Source of the DNA: Haloarcula laminariae
Lineage (GTDB): Archaea; Halobacteriota; Halobacteria; Halobacteriales; Haloarculaceae
DNA length: 64,000 nucleotides
Assembly: GCF_025457605.1 (NCBI RefSeq)
Contig: NZ_JAMZFY010000001.1
Coordinates: 1,736,001-1,800,000, forward strand
Direction of reading: 5' to 3'
Below are positions 8,397 through 17,173 of this stretch, in pieces. The first letter of the stretch is position 1; every line of letters starts with the position of its first letter. The translations under genes and the position numbers were made by a program. The notes under the pieces were generated by a model. The model was given only the letters and a program-made list of their open reading frames with translations. It was not told the origin of the DNA and did not search any database.

Positions 8397-9850
8397 CAGA
8401 GGTAGCCGAGGTCGGCGAGACGGTCTTCGGTGGCGTCGGAGACGTGGACGCTGCCGTCGGCGTCGGCCTCGTCGAAGCTCCCCAGCCACTCGTCGAGCGT
8501 GGCGGCCAGTTCGGCGGTCCGACGGGGGTTCGCCGCGGAGATGTCGTGTGCCTCCTCGGGGTCACCGCGGATGTCGTACAGCCACTCGGAGCCGTCGGAG
8601 CCGCGGACGTACTTGTAGGCGTCCGTCCGGACGGCCCGGAGGCTGCGCTGGTACTCGTAGATGGTCTGTGGGACGTGGTCGAACTTCTCCTCCAGCACGT
8701 CGATGGGGGGACGGGGGCGCATGTACTCGGCGATGACCTGGGACCGGGGGTCGACACCCTCGGTCGGGTGGAAGGAGAGGGCCTGGGACGCCTCGCGTAG
8801 CTCGGGGGCCTCGATGCCCGCAGCGTCCAGCAGCGTCGGCGCCAGGTCGGCGGTCTGGACCAGTCGGTCGGAGCGCGGCCCCGACGAGAACGCCCCGCCG
8901 TGGACCACGAGCGGGACGTGCAACACCGTATCGAAGAGGCTGTACTGATGGCCCAGGAACCCGTGTTCGCCGACGTTCTCGCCGTGGTCGCTCACGGCGA
9001 CGAAGACCGTGTCGTCCCACTCGCCGGTCGCTTCCAGGGCGGACCGGAGCCGCCCGAGCTGGGCGTCGAGATACGATATCTCGGCCCGGTAGAGCGACCG
9101 GACGACCGCCCACTCCTCGCCGGTGTAGTCGAACTCCCCCACGTCGAACTCGCGGGGGTCCTGTCGCAGTGCCATCGCGCGGTCGTAGCTCCACCCTTCG
9201 GGGAGGAACGCGCGGGCGTAGGCCGGCGGGGGGCGGTACTCCAGGTGTGGCTCGATGCAGTTGGCGAACAGGAAAAACGGCGCGTCCGAGTCGCGCCCGT
9301 CCAGCCACTCGGCTATCCAGTCGACCGTCGCCGCGGCGCCGTCGTCGCGGTCGCTATCGCCGGTCACCAGCCGTCGGAGCCGCTCGAAGGTGGGCCCGCC
9401 GAGGCGACTCCGGCGGACGGCGTTGGTCGCCCGGTGGCCCCACCCACCGGCACCGCTCCAGGCGTCGGTCCGCTCGGAGTCGTCGCGGAACCGGTCGAAC
9501 CCCGCGGTGAGGCCGAACTCGTCGGTGACCCAGACGTTGTTCGAGACGCCGGCCGTGTCGTAGCCGGCGTCGGCGAAGGCCTCGGGGATTGTCGGAAGCG
9601 CCCCGTCGAACCGGGTGTGGTCCGCGTGGGCGCCGTGTTTCGACGGGTAGGTCCCGGTGAAAAGCGAGACGTGGGAGGGGAGCGTCCACGGTGCCGTGGC
9701 GAACGCGCTCGTGTACTCGGTGCCAGCGTCGGCGAGGGCGGCGAGGTTCGGCGTCAGGTCGGGGTCGGCGGGCACCGTCTCGGCGCCCCGCATCGTGTCC
9801 ATGACGAACAGGACGACGTTGGGGGCGTTCTCCGGCGGTGTCCCCGTCAT
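8396..9850 (-). CDS. Sulfatase-like hydrolase/transferase with Thr at the nucleophile position
   Basis: A 484-residue sulfatase-fold protein: NVVLFVMDTMR supplies the metal Asp, SDHGENVGEHGFLGHQYSLFD follows the second metal site, and HVPLVVHGG is conserved. The nucleophile segment is TLPSHVSLFTG, so the position of the formylglycine Cys is Thr56 and the usual Arg is His60. A Thr nucleophile is known from phosphotransferase-type members, so this may be a phosphoesterase or transferase and not a sulfatase. The ATG at 9850 is chosen over the long upstream frame. A CATATATTT box 27-37 bases upstream supports it. First gene of a two-gene operon with the 6969-8396 gene. Confidence 0.82.
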   Translation of the reverse strand: MTGTPPENAPNVVLFVMDTMRGAETVPADPDLTPNLAALADAGTEYTSAFATAPWTLPSHVSLFTGTYPSKHGAHADHTRFDGALPTIPEAFADAGYDTAGVSNNVWVTDEFGLTAGFDRFRDDSERTDAWSGAGGWGHRATNAVRRSRLGGPTFERLRRLVTGDSDRDDGAAATVDWIAEWLDGRDSDAPFFLFANCIEPHLEYRPPPAYARAFLPEGWSYDRAMALRQDPREFDVGEFDYTGEEWAVVRSLYRAEISYLDAQLGRLRSALEATGEWDDTVFVAVSDHGENVGEHGFLGHQYSLFDTVLHVPLVVHGGAFSSGPRSDRLVQTADLAPTLLDAAGIEAPELREASQALSFHPTEGVDPRSQVIAEYMRPRPPIDVLEEKFDHVPQTIYEYQRSLRAVRTDAYKYVRGSDGSEWLYDIRGDPEEAHDISAANPRRTAELAATLDEWLGSFDEADADGSVHVSDATEDRLADLGYL

Positions 9851-10132
9851 ACGCGGCCACCCGTTCGTGACAGCGAACTCATATATTTCGACACATCCGG
9901 GTTGTATCAGCCACGCTATATGATGCTGCGGCTTGCAGGTGCGGCGTGTGCATACGGTTCGAGGAGCGAGCCGCCGGTCGGACGGTCGCTCGTGGCTGTT
10001 ATAGTTGCCACCCGCTCGCAGGTGGGTCACTGGCGGACATCGGGAGCGGTAGCGACGGGCTCCCCGTGGGAGGCGCTAACGCGTCTATTCGGGATAGTGA
10101 TACTTTTGGCCCGCGGGACTCCCCGTAGAGGT

Positions 10133-11026
10133 ATGACGGAGATAATCGACGGCGACGCCGTCGCCCAGTCCATACGGGACGACCTCGCGACGGCCATCGA
10201 CCAGCTGGCCGACGCGGGCCACACCCCGACACTCGCCACCGTGCTGATGAGCGACGACCCCGCCAGCGAGACGTACGTCTCGATGAAACAGTCCGACTGC
10301 GAGGAGGTCGGCATCGAGGCGCTGGACATCGAAATCGACCCCGAAGCCGACGCCGAGGAGCTGTACGACACTGTCGACGAGCTCAACGCCGACGAGAACG
10401 TCAACGGTATCCTCGTCCAGATGCCGGTGCCGGACCACGTCTCCGACCGGCAGGTGCTGCGGGCCATCGACCCCCGGAAGGACGTCGACGGCTTCCACCC
10501 GGAGAACGTCGGCCGCCTCGTGGCCGGGGACGCCCGCTACAAGCCCTGCACGCCCCACGGCATCCAGAAGCTCATCGACGCCGCCGGCGTCGACACCGAG
10601 GGCAAAGAGGCCGTCGTGGTCGGCCGCTCGGACATCGTCGGCAAGCCGATGGCGAACCTGCTCATCCAGAAGGCCCCGGGCGGCAACGCGACGACCACGG
10701 TGTGTCACTCCCGGACCGAGGACCTCGCGGCGAAGACGCGCGAGGCGGACATCCTCGTCGCCGCCGCCGGCGTGCCGGAGATGATAGACGGCGAGATGGT
10801 CAAAGACGGCGCGACGGTCATCGACGTTGGCATCAACCGCGTCGACGCCGACACCGAGAAGGGGTACGAACTGGTCGGCGACGTGGACTTCGAGAGCGCG
10901 AAGTCGAAAGCCGGCGCCATCACCCCCGTCCCCGGGGGCGTCGGACCGATGACACGCGCGATGTTGCTGTACAACACGGTCAAGGCGGCGGGACTCCAGC
11001 ACGACGTGGCCGTCGACCTCCCCTGA
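10133..11026 (+). CDS. folD: Bifunctional methylene-THF dehydrogenase/cyclohydrolase
   Basis: A 297-residue FolD protein that oxidises methylene-tetrahydrofolate to methenyl and hydrolyses it to 10-formyl-tetrahydrofolate. Y48-x3-K52 is the cyclohydrolase pair. ILVQMPVPDH, PRKDVDGFHPEN, VVVGRSDIVGKPM (NADP site) and TPVPGGVGPMT are all family signatures. The ATG at 10133 lies 25-36 bases after a TGATACTTTT box, consistent with leaderless transcription. The long in-frame extension upstream is antisense to the sulfatase gene and is rejected. The enzyme works on products of GlyA, which is encoded nearby. Confidence 0.97.
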   Translation: MTEIIDGDAVAQSIRDDLATAIDQLADAGHTPTLATVLMSDDPASETYVSMKQSDCEEVGIEALDIEIDPEADAEELYDTVDELNADENVNGILVQMPVPDHVSDRQVLRAIDPRKDVDGFHPENVGRLVAGDARYKPCTPHGIQKLIDAAGVDTEGKEAVVVGRSDIVGKPMANLLIQKAPGGNATTTVCHSRTEDLAAKTREADILVAAAGVPEMIDGEMVKDGATVIDVGINRVDADTEKGYELVGDVDFESAKSKAGAITPVPGGVGPMTRAMLLYNTVKAAGLQHDVAVDLP

Positions 11027-11083
11027 TACCGGGCCTGCAGCCGCAGGCGGGACACTGGGGAGTCCGCTCCTCGTATCCCGGCT

Positions 11084-11458
11084 ATGAGCGAACCTGACCA
11101 CGTCGAAGGCGTCGATTTCACGCGTATCAACCCCGTTCTCGACGACTTCTCGTACCCCATCACCGCCGACGAGCTGGTCGACCGATACGGCGACCGGGAA
11201 CTCGAACGGACCAACACGGACCCGATATCCGTCGCGGCGCTGTTCGAGCCGATGGGCGAGACCACCTTCGACTCCCCGGACGCCGTCCGACAGATGCTCC
11301 TCTCACAGATGCCACGTGACAGCGAGGGCCGGGCGAACTACTCGGACCGGGGCGGCTCCCACCCCGTCGAGACGGAGGCGGCCGAGGAGGCCGCAGAACA
11401 GACCGCGACTGACCTGGAGGAGGGAGAGGCAACCAACCACGACCGAACGGAGCAGTAG
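11084..11458 (+). CDS. Small haloarchaeal protein (DUF5789-like)
   Basis: A 124-residue acidic protein. The core, with YPITADELVDRYGDREL followed by a segment on TFDSPDAVRQMLLSQM and GRANYSDRGG, resembles the short haloarchaeal DUF5789 family of unknown function. The C-terminal 35 residues are Glu/Ala-rich and probably disordered. It follows folD by 57 bases and could be cotranscribed. It converges on the zinc-ribbon gene with three bases between stops. No catalytic motif is visible. Confidence 0.65.
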   Translation: MSEPDHVEGVDFTRINPVLDDFSYPITADELVDRYGDRELERTNTDPISVAALFEPMGETTFDSPDAVRQMLLSQMPRDSEGRANYSDRGGSHPVETEAAEEAAEQTATDLEEGEATNHDRTEQ

Positions 11459-11461
11459 GCG

Positions 11462-12181
11462 CTACGTCCGGTCGCGCTCCAGCCCCGAGAGCCAGTTTTC
11501 GGCGGTGACGGCGGCGTTCTCGTCGCCGGCGACGTACCGGCCGAGGTCGCGGGCGGCGTGCATGAGCCGGTTCGCGTCGGCCGGGTCCACGTCGCCGTCC
11601 AGCGCCTCGATGCGCTTGCGGTGGTCGCGGAGCCGGCCCGAGAGCCGGCGGGCGTGGTCGTCGAAGTGGTCGTCGAGGTAGCTCCGAACGTCGCGCTGGT
11701 AGCTGTCGACGGCGTCGGCCATCGCCAGGCCGAACGCGGTGCGAAACGCCTCGGGTACCGCCTCGTGACCCGGGCGTTCGCCCCGGTCAGCGCCGCCGAG
11801 CAGGTCCAGGAAGTACAGCTCCGCTTCATCGCTCGGGCGGGCCCGCCTGGCCAGCGCCGCGGCGACGGCGCCGAGTTCGACGGCGGCGACGTAGGTCTCG
11901 TCGAGCGGTTGCAACTGTCCGGCGTCGATGAACCCGCGCTTTCGGGTGTACTCCCGGCAGGTCGTTGCGACCTCCGCGGCCAGTTCCTCGGTCGTCGTCT
12001 CGTCGACCCGGTTTCGCAACGGCGTCAGGTCGAGCTCGACCGGCGCGTCGGTGTGTTCGGTCCGGTCGTCGACGCCGACGCTGCGGAGGCTCCCACACTC
12101 CGGGCACTCGACGCTCCCGGTGTCGTAGTAGGACCACCGGGTCCCACAGGACTTGCACTCGCGGTCCCCACGGATGTTCAT
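11462..12181 (-). CDS. Haloarchaeal zinc-ribbon protein of unknown function (DUF7117-like)
   Basis: A 239-residue protein. The N terminus holds a C-x2-C...C-x2-C zinc ribbon (CKSCGTRW and CPECGSLRS). The remainder is a long, mostly helical acidic region with no recognised catalytic site. The ribbon resembles TFIIB-type ribbons, but no cyclin-like core follows, so it is not a general transcription factor. The ATG at 12181 gives the ribbon right at the N terminus. It lies 22 bases downstream of the carbonic anhydrase stop on the same strand. Confidence 0.65.
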   Translation of the reverse strand: MNIRGDRECKSCGTRWSYYDTGSVECPECGSLRSVGVDDRTEHTDAPVELDLTPLRNRVDETTTEELAAEVATTCREYTRKRGFIDAGQLQPLDETYVAAVELGAVAAALARRARPSDEAELYFLDLLGGADRGERPGHEAVPEAFRTAFGLAMADAVDSYQRDVRSYLDDHFDDHARRLSGRLRDHRKRIEALDGDVDPADANRLMHAARDLGRYVAGDENAAVTAENWLSGLERDRT

Positions 12182-12203
12182 ACCCCGTCTCGGGTCGCCG
12201 GCC

Positions 12204-12914
12204 TCAAGTTCCTTCCGTGGTCAGCGTCCGACCGTACTCCCAGAGGCGCGCGATTCGGTCGGCTATCTCCGGGTTGTCCTCGTGCAGCGTCGCCACGTCG
12301 GTCTCCCCGCCGACGTTGATGACGTGGACCTTGCCGCGCTGGTCCGAATACACGTCCTGGAAGTCGTACACCGCCCCGACGACGGTCACGTCCTCGGGGA
12401 CGTCGTCGCTGTCCACCAGCCGCTGGACCTGGTGGTCGACGTTGTACTCGACGAGGTGGTTGATGGCGGCCACGTCCGAGAGCTCGTCCTGCGGGAGGAC
12501 CTCCAGGGCCTCCTTGAGATGGGGTTTCAGCTGTTCCAGGCAGTATTTCACCCCGCGGGGCTGGATGACGTCCTCTGTGAGATACTGGAACGCCGTCGTG
12601 ACGGCGCCACAGCCGGTGTGGCCGACGACGATGGCGACTTTCGTGTCGGTGTTCCAGAGCGGGAACATCACGTCTCCGGAGACCAGATGCCCCATGCTCG
12701 TCGGCTGTGTCACCCGGTTCCCGATGTTGCCGACGGTGAATATCTCCCCCGGAACGTCGTTGTCCCACATGTCGTCCTGCAGGACGCGGGAGTCCGAGCA
12801 ACAGACGGTGACCGCGTCCGGAAACTGGGTGTTCTGGATGTCGTCGAAGCGCGCGTCGGGCCGCTCCGCGTGCTCGGCGTTGCGCGCCAGCATTTCGACG
12901 ACGGTCTGGTGCAT
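12204..12914 (-). CDS. Beta-class carbonic anhydrase
   Basis: A 236-residue enzyme for reversible CO2 hydration. The zinc and catalytic residues are all present: C39, D41 and R43 in CCSDSR, and H99 and C102 in GHTGCGA. A GTG start at 12935 would add seven residues. The ATG at 12914 is chosen because AATATAAT lies 24-31 bases upstream, the spacing for a leaderless mRNA, and because MHQTVVEMLARN is a natural N terminus for the family. A cytosolic bicarbonate supply role is likely. Confidence 0.93.
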   Translation of the reverse strand: MHQTVVEMLARNAEHAERPDARFDDIQNTQFPDAVTVCCSDSRVLQDDMWDNDVPGEIFTVGNIGNRVTQPTSMGHLVSGDVMFPLWNTDTKVAIVVGHTGCGAVTTAFQYLTEDVIQPRGVKYCLEQLKPHLKEALEVLPQDELSDVAAINHLVEYNVDHQVQRLVDSDDVPEDVTVVGAVYDFQDVYSDQRGKVHVINVGGETDVATLHEDNPEIADRIARLWEYGRTLTTEGT

Positions 12915-12937
12915 GCGATAACTGAGACGCGCCACGG

Positions 12938-12945
12938 ATTATATT
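12938..12945 (-). promoter_or_regulatory. TATA box of the carbonic anhydrase gene
   Basis: AATATAAT on the minus strand is centred about 28 bases upstream of the ATG at 12914. It overlaps the alternative GTG region and so decides for the shorter protein. Confidence 0.6.
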
Positions 12946-12970
12946 CTTTCGCGAGACCTGCCGCCGAGCG

Positions 12971-13897
12971 CTACCCGGCGCGGAACCGGGCCACGAGCGG
13001 CCTCAGCTTCTCGGTCGCGGCCCGGCGTTTCAGCAGGAGGAACCCGGCGAAGATACAGCAGAAGCCGACGACCTCCAGCCAGCCGAGCCGCTCGCCGAGG
13101 ACGAGCCAGCCGGCCAGCGCGGCGACCACCGGGGCCGCATACGAGACGAGGTTGAGCTCGATGGCCCCGACGCGGGCCAGCAGGTCGAAGTAGACCACGT
13201 AGCCGAGCGCGCTCGCGAACACCGAGAGATACAGTATGGCGAACAGACTTCGGCGGGTGAAGTCGGCGCTCGCGAGCGACTCGCCGACCACTCCGGCGCT
13301 GATGCCGTGGAGGAGGAGGGCGCCGATAGCGGTCGACCACGCGACCATCCCCTCCGAGGAGATACCGCCGTCGAGCCGCTGGACCAGCACGCTGCCCAGC
13401 GCGACGGTGGCCGCGGCGAGGAAAACGAGGACCGAGGGGAGCGCCGACCCGCCGAGCAGGGCTGACGGGGTCGGTTGCGCCACGAGCGCCACGCCGAGGA
13501 AGCCGACGGCCAGCCCGACCAGTCCAATCGGCGCCAGCCGCTCCGAGGGGAGGACGAGCCGCGCAAAGCCCGTCGAGAGGATGGGGCTCGCGCCGATGAG
13601 AATCGCCGCGACGCCGCTGGTCACCCCTTGCTCGCCGACGAAGAGGAGGGCGTTGTACAGCGCGATGAGGAGCGTCCCCTCGACGAGGAGCGTGAGCCAG
13701 TCCGCCCTGGTCCGGGGGAGCCAGTAGTCGCTGGTGACCGCCGCGTAGCCGAGCATCAGCACGGCCGCGATGTCGTACCTGAGCGCGGCGAACAGCACCG
13801 GCGGCAGCGCTTCGAGCCCGGCCTTGATTGCCACGAACGCGGTGCCCCAGACGACGGCGAGAATCACGAAGAGGACGACGTCCCGTCGCTCGTTCAT
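12971..13897 (-). CDS. EamA/DMT family transporter
   Basis: A 308-residue membrane protein with about ten transmembrane helices arranged as two EamA repeats. VVWGTAFVAIKAGLEALPPVLFAALRY-type residues at the N terminus and a matching second half with SVFASALGYVVYFDLLARVGA are typical. Members export metabolites such as amino acids; the substrate cannot be read from sequence. The C terminus is basic (KRRAATEKLRPLVARFRAG) and cytoplasmic. It lies 56 bases upstream of the carbonic anhydrase start in the same direction. Confidence 0.88.
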   Translation of the reverse strand: MNERRDVVLFVILAVVWGTAFVAIKAGLEALPPVLFAALRYDIAAVLMLGYAAVTSDYWLPRTRADWLTLLVEGTLLIALYNALLFVGEQGVTSGVAAILIGASPILSTGFARLVLPSERLAPIGLVGLAVGFLGVALVAQPTPSALLGGSALPSVLVFLAAATVALGSVLVQRLDGGISSEGMVAWSTAIGALLLHGISAGVVGESLASADFTRRSLFAILYLSVFASALGYVVYFDLLARVGAIELNLVSYAAPVVAALAGWLVLGERLGWLEVVGFCCIFAGFLLLKRRAATEKLRPLVARFRAG

Positions 13898-13930
13898 ATC
13901 ACCCTCTCCGTCGGCGCTCGCTTAACAGTT

Positions 13931-14980
13931 TCAGTCCAGCGCGTGCCAGACGGTCGCCGAGAGATACAGCGAGGCCAGCCCGCCGGCGACGACGACCAGC
14001 CAGTAGGTCACCAGCCGGAAGACGATGACGCCGGCCGCGACCACCGCGGGCGGCGAAGTGACGAACACCGTTATCGCCGCCGTCAGCCCGATTTCCGTAC
14101 TTCCCAGTCCGCCCGGGGTAGGAATCAGTGTCACCACCCCGGCGGCGGGGGTCAGAAACAGGGCCAGCCCGAGCGGAATCGGCGTCTCGACCGCCAACAG
14201 CCCGACGTACAGCGCCATCGAGAAGGCGAGCCACCCCAGCACGGCGACCGTCGTCGCGACGACGAGGCGCCGCGTCTCCCCCGTCGCCGTCCCGAACGCC
14301 TCTATGAAGGAGTCGGTTCCCGCGCGGACGCGCTCGGGTGCGAGCGTTCGGTGGACCCGGACGGAGACGCGACCGACGGTGGTTCTGAGGAGCCACGCGA
14401 CCCGCTCGACGGCGGTCCCGAGAAGGTGTATCCGGTAGGCGATGACGGCGCCGCTACCGACGAACCCGAGGACGACGACGCTCAGCAGCGCCAGGACCAG
14501 CGTGGTCGGGAGCGCCGCGTAGGGGCTCAAAAGCACCGAGGTCAGGCCGGCTATCGCGACCCCGACCGAGCCCGCAAACACCAGTAGCTCACTGGCCGTG
14601 ACGGCGGCGAAGACGTCGCGGAACCGCCGGTCGAGGTCCTCCGCGATGACGTAGGCCAGAATCGCGGAGCCGCCGGCGTTGCCGAACGGGAGCACCTGCT
14701 TACCGAAGGTCCCGGAGAGGTAGCCAAGCTGGATGCGGCGGCGCGGGAGCGACCCGTCGACCCCCTCCAGAATCGTCGTCGTCGTCAGGCTCCAGCACAG
14801 CTGGGCCAGCAGCGAGAGCGCGGCCGCCAGGGCGACGAGGAGCGGGTCCGCGGCCGCCAGGGCGCCCAGTACCGCGGCCACGTCGAGCGAGAGGAACAGG
14901 CCCCCCAGGAGGACGACTGCGAGCCCGAGTCCGAGAACCAGTCGGCCATAGCCGGCGCGTTCTTTCGAAACCGTGGCCAT
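13931..14980 (-). CDS. Flippase-like / lysylphosphatidylglycerol synthase TM-region protein (UPF0104)
   Basis: A 349-residue integral membrane protein with about eight hydrophobic helices. SLLAQLCWSLTT, GYLSGTFGKQVLPFGNAGGSAI and TPTPGG-like motifs near the C terminus (LIPTPGGLGSTEIG) mark the UPF0104/LPG-synthase transmembrane family, also seen in the C-terminal part of haloarchaeal AglD. A role in moving or modifying lipid-linked substrates is possible but unproven. It precedes the EamA gene by 33 bases. Confidence 0.83.
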   Translation of the reverse strand: MATVSKERAGYGRLVLGLGLAVVLLGGLFLSLDVAAVLGALAAADPLLVALAAALSLLAQLCWSLTTTTILEGVDGSLPRRRIQLGYLSGTFGKQVLPFGNAGGSAILAYVIAEDLDRRFRDVFAAVTASELLVFAGSVGVAIAGLTSVLLSPYAALPTTLVLALLSVVVLGFVGSGAVIAYRIHLLGTAVERVAWLLRTTVGRVSVRVHRTLAPERVRAGTDSFIEAFGTATGETRRLVVATTVAVLGWLAFSMALYVGLLAVETPIPLGLALFLTPAAGVVTLIPTPGGLGSTEIGLTAAITVFVTSPPAVVAAGVIVFRLVTYWLVVVAGGLASLYLSATVWHALD

Positions 14981-15045
14981 CCTGTGTGTCTGCTGTATCG
15001 AAGGCTATCAATCCCCCGGGTCGCTGTCGGCGCTCGGCGGCCGCC

Positions 15046-15837
15046 TCAGGCCTCGGGGTCGTACGCCTCGGCCAGCGCGTCGAGCGCGTCGTGGTGCTCG
15101 GTCGTGTGGGGCGCCGTCAGGGGCGAGACGCTGACGGCCCCGTCGACGACGGCCCGGCGGTCGGTCCCCTCGGGGTCCGGGATATCGCCCTCGGCCATCC
15201 GCTCCCAGATGCGGTCGTGGAGCGTGACAGCGTCGCCGTTGCGCTCCGCCGTCATCTCGTACTCCAGGGAGGGGCGGGTCACGACCAGCGGCGCCGGCCC
15301 CCAGTCGGCGACGGGCGCGTTGACGTTGAGGTAGTCACACCCGTCGAAGACGCCGGCCTCCAGGGCGTGCTCTGCCAGGTACGTCGTCGCCCGAACCGCC
15401 TCGTCGTAGCCCAGGTCGCCGTCGTCTATCCCGGTGAAGTCAGTGTCCTCGCGGACGGGGATGTACATCGAGACGGCTATCGCCGGCACGTCGAAGAAGG
15501 TGGCCTCGACGGCGGCGCTCACCGTCCCCGACCGCCCCAGCGTGTACGCCCCGAGGTTGGCCCCGCGGTTACAGCCGGCCACCACCAGGTCCGTCTCCGG
15601 CGCGAGCGACTCCAGGCCCGCCACGACGCAGTCGGCCGGCGTCCCGTCGACCACGAACCCCATCTCGTGGCCCCACACGTCGACCTCGTGGGAGAGCTTC
15701 CGCCCGACGGCGCTCTGGTCCGTCGCCGGCGCGACCGTCACCACGTCGCCGACCGCCGAGAGCCCGTCGTACACCGCCTGCAGCCCGTCGGCCTCGATAC
15801 CGTCGTCGTTCGTCAGCAGGATGGTCGGCTCGTCCAT
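15046..15837 (-). CDS. surE: 5'/3'-nucleotidase SurE
   Basis: A 263-residue metal-dependent nucleoside monophosphatase. The N-terminal TNDDG (N10-G13) supplies the metal Asp pair, ATDQSAVGRKLS follows, and VVAGCNRGANLG corresponds to the SG-x-N-x-G-x-N metal/phosphate loop, with Ala-Gly-Cys in place of the usual Ser-Gly. YLNVNAPV is conserved. The ATG at 15837 is the only sensible start. It lies 65 bases upstream of the flippase-like gene. Confidence 0.93.
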   Translation of the reverse strand: MDEPTILLTNDDGIEADGLQAVYDGLSAVGDVVTVAPATDQSAVGRKLSHEVDVWGHEMGFVVDGTPADCVVAGLESLAPETDLVVAGCNRGANLGAYTLGRSGTVSAAVEATFFDVPAIAVSMYIPVREDTDFTGIDDGDLGYDEAVRATTYLAEHALEAGVFDGCDYLNVNAPVADWGPAPLVVTRPSLEYEMTAERNGDAVTLHDRIWERMAEGDIPDPEGTDRRAVVDGAVSVSPLTAPHTTEHHDALDALAEAYDPEA

Positions 15838-15936
15838 ACGCCGTCTGTGGCCCTGCGGGAGAAAAAGCCACTGACTGGTACGATAGCGCGCCCCGGCGAT
15901 TCGGGACGGCGACTGTCGCCGTGACCACGGGACGGC

Positions 15937-17073
15937 TCAGGCGGTATCGAGTTCGACGACGAACACCGTCCCGCTCGGTTCGTTTGGCTCGACCCGGACA
16001 GACCCCCCGTAGTGGTCGACCATCGTCTCGACGAAGAACAGGCCGAACCCGCTGCCGGTCTCGGACGTGCCGCGGTCGAAGATGTCCTCCCTGTGCTCCT
16101 CTGGAATGCCCGTCCCGGTGTCGGCGATGTGTAGCCGGGTCCGGCCGTCGCTCGATGTCGTCCAGACGGAGACGGTGAAGTCGTCGCTCCCGTCGTAGCC
16201 GTGCTTGACGGCGTTTTTCACCAGGTTCCCGACGACTTCCTCCAGCAAGGGGTCCGCCATGACGGTCACGTTGCCGACGTCGACGTCGAACGCTATCTCC
16301 TCGTGGCTCTTCCGTATCGGCGTGACCTGTCGCTCGACAATCGGTTTGAGCGGCGTCGGCGAGGGCGATATCTCGCCCTGGCCGGTGATGACGTTGGACA
16401 TCTCCTTGACCCGGTCGGCGAGGCTGACGATGTTGTCCGCGTACTCAAGAATCGTCTCCGCGAACTCCTGGTTCTGTCCATCGGTCTCATCGGTGAGGAA
16501 CTCGGCGCGGCTCTGTATGATCGTCATGCTGTTCATCACGTCGTGGCGGAAGAGGCTCTGCATGAACTCCAGTTGGTTACGCTGTCGGTCGGCGGCTGCC
16601 GCCGACTGCAACGCTCTCGCGTACAGTTCCCCGATGACCATGCCGGCGGCCGACCCCGTCCCGCTCGCGAGGCTCAGGACGAAAATCGGCTCGGATAGCG
16701 CCCGTCCCTCGGCCAGCCGCACGAGTATCGAGAGGTAGATAATCGCGCCGAAGAGGGTCGAGCCCCCGACAGCGCTCCAGCCGATTAGCCATCGCTTCCT
16801 GCTGTCGAAATCGCTGTAGGACATGCGAACGGCGAGAAAGCAGACGACGAGTCCGGGGGTGGCGATGAGAGAGAACGCGACGAAGGGACCGAACTCAAAA
16901 CCGAACGTGTCGACTTCGCGCGTCAGGTTCCAGACCGCCACCAGGACGTGACCGAGACCGATACCGCCGGCCAGCGCCGGTCCGCCGGCCGGGGTCTCCG
17001 GGAGCCGGTCGCCGATATCGCCGGCAACTGACTCGAAGAGAGCCAGAAACTGTGTCGGCGCAGAAAAGCTCAC
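15937..17073 (-). CDS. Membrane sensor histidine kinase
   Basis: A 378-residue kinase. About six or seven transmembrane helices (residues 1-150) are followed by the H-box LFRHDVMNSM, a haloarchaeal variant. The ATPase domain has an N-box (NLVKNAVKHG), G1 (DTGTGIP) and G2 (GSGFGLF). There is no PAS or GAF domain, so sensing is probably by the membrane part. The start codon is a GTG at 17073; a CACATAAG box about 25-30 bases upstream supports it. No response regulator is adjacent. Confidence 0.88.
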   Translation of the reverse strand: MSFSAPTQFLALFESVAGDIGDRLPETPAGGPALAGGIGLGHVLVAVWNLTREVDTFGFEFGPFVAFSLIATPGLVVCFLAVRMSYSDFDSRKRWLIGWSAVGGSTLFGAIIYLSILVRLAEGRALSEPIFVLSLASGTGSAAGMVIGELYARALQSAAAADRQRNQLEFMQSLFRHDVMNSMTIIQSRAEFLTDETDGQNQEFAETILEYADNIVSLADRVKEMSNVITGQGEISPSPTPLKPIVERQVTPIRKSHEEIAFDVDVGNVTVMADPLLEEVVGNLVKNAVKHGYDGSDDFTVSVWTTSSDGRTRLHIADTGTGIPEEHREDIFDRGTSETGSGFGLFFVETMVDHYGGSVRVEPNEPSGTVFVVELDTA

Positions 17074-17173
17074 GTACTCATGTGTGTACTAAACCGGCTT
17101 ATGTGTACTGGGAGCTTCGTGCCGGGTCGACAGCCCGTCAATCCCATCTCCTCCCGACAGAGAGTCTGCCCCG

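Noticed and set aside
8900-10132. In-frame upstream extension of folD of about 410 residues.
   Set aside because: It runs antisense through the sulfatase gene. The ATG at 10133 has a properly spaced promoter and starts the conserved protein.
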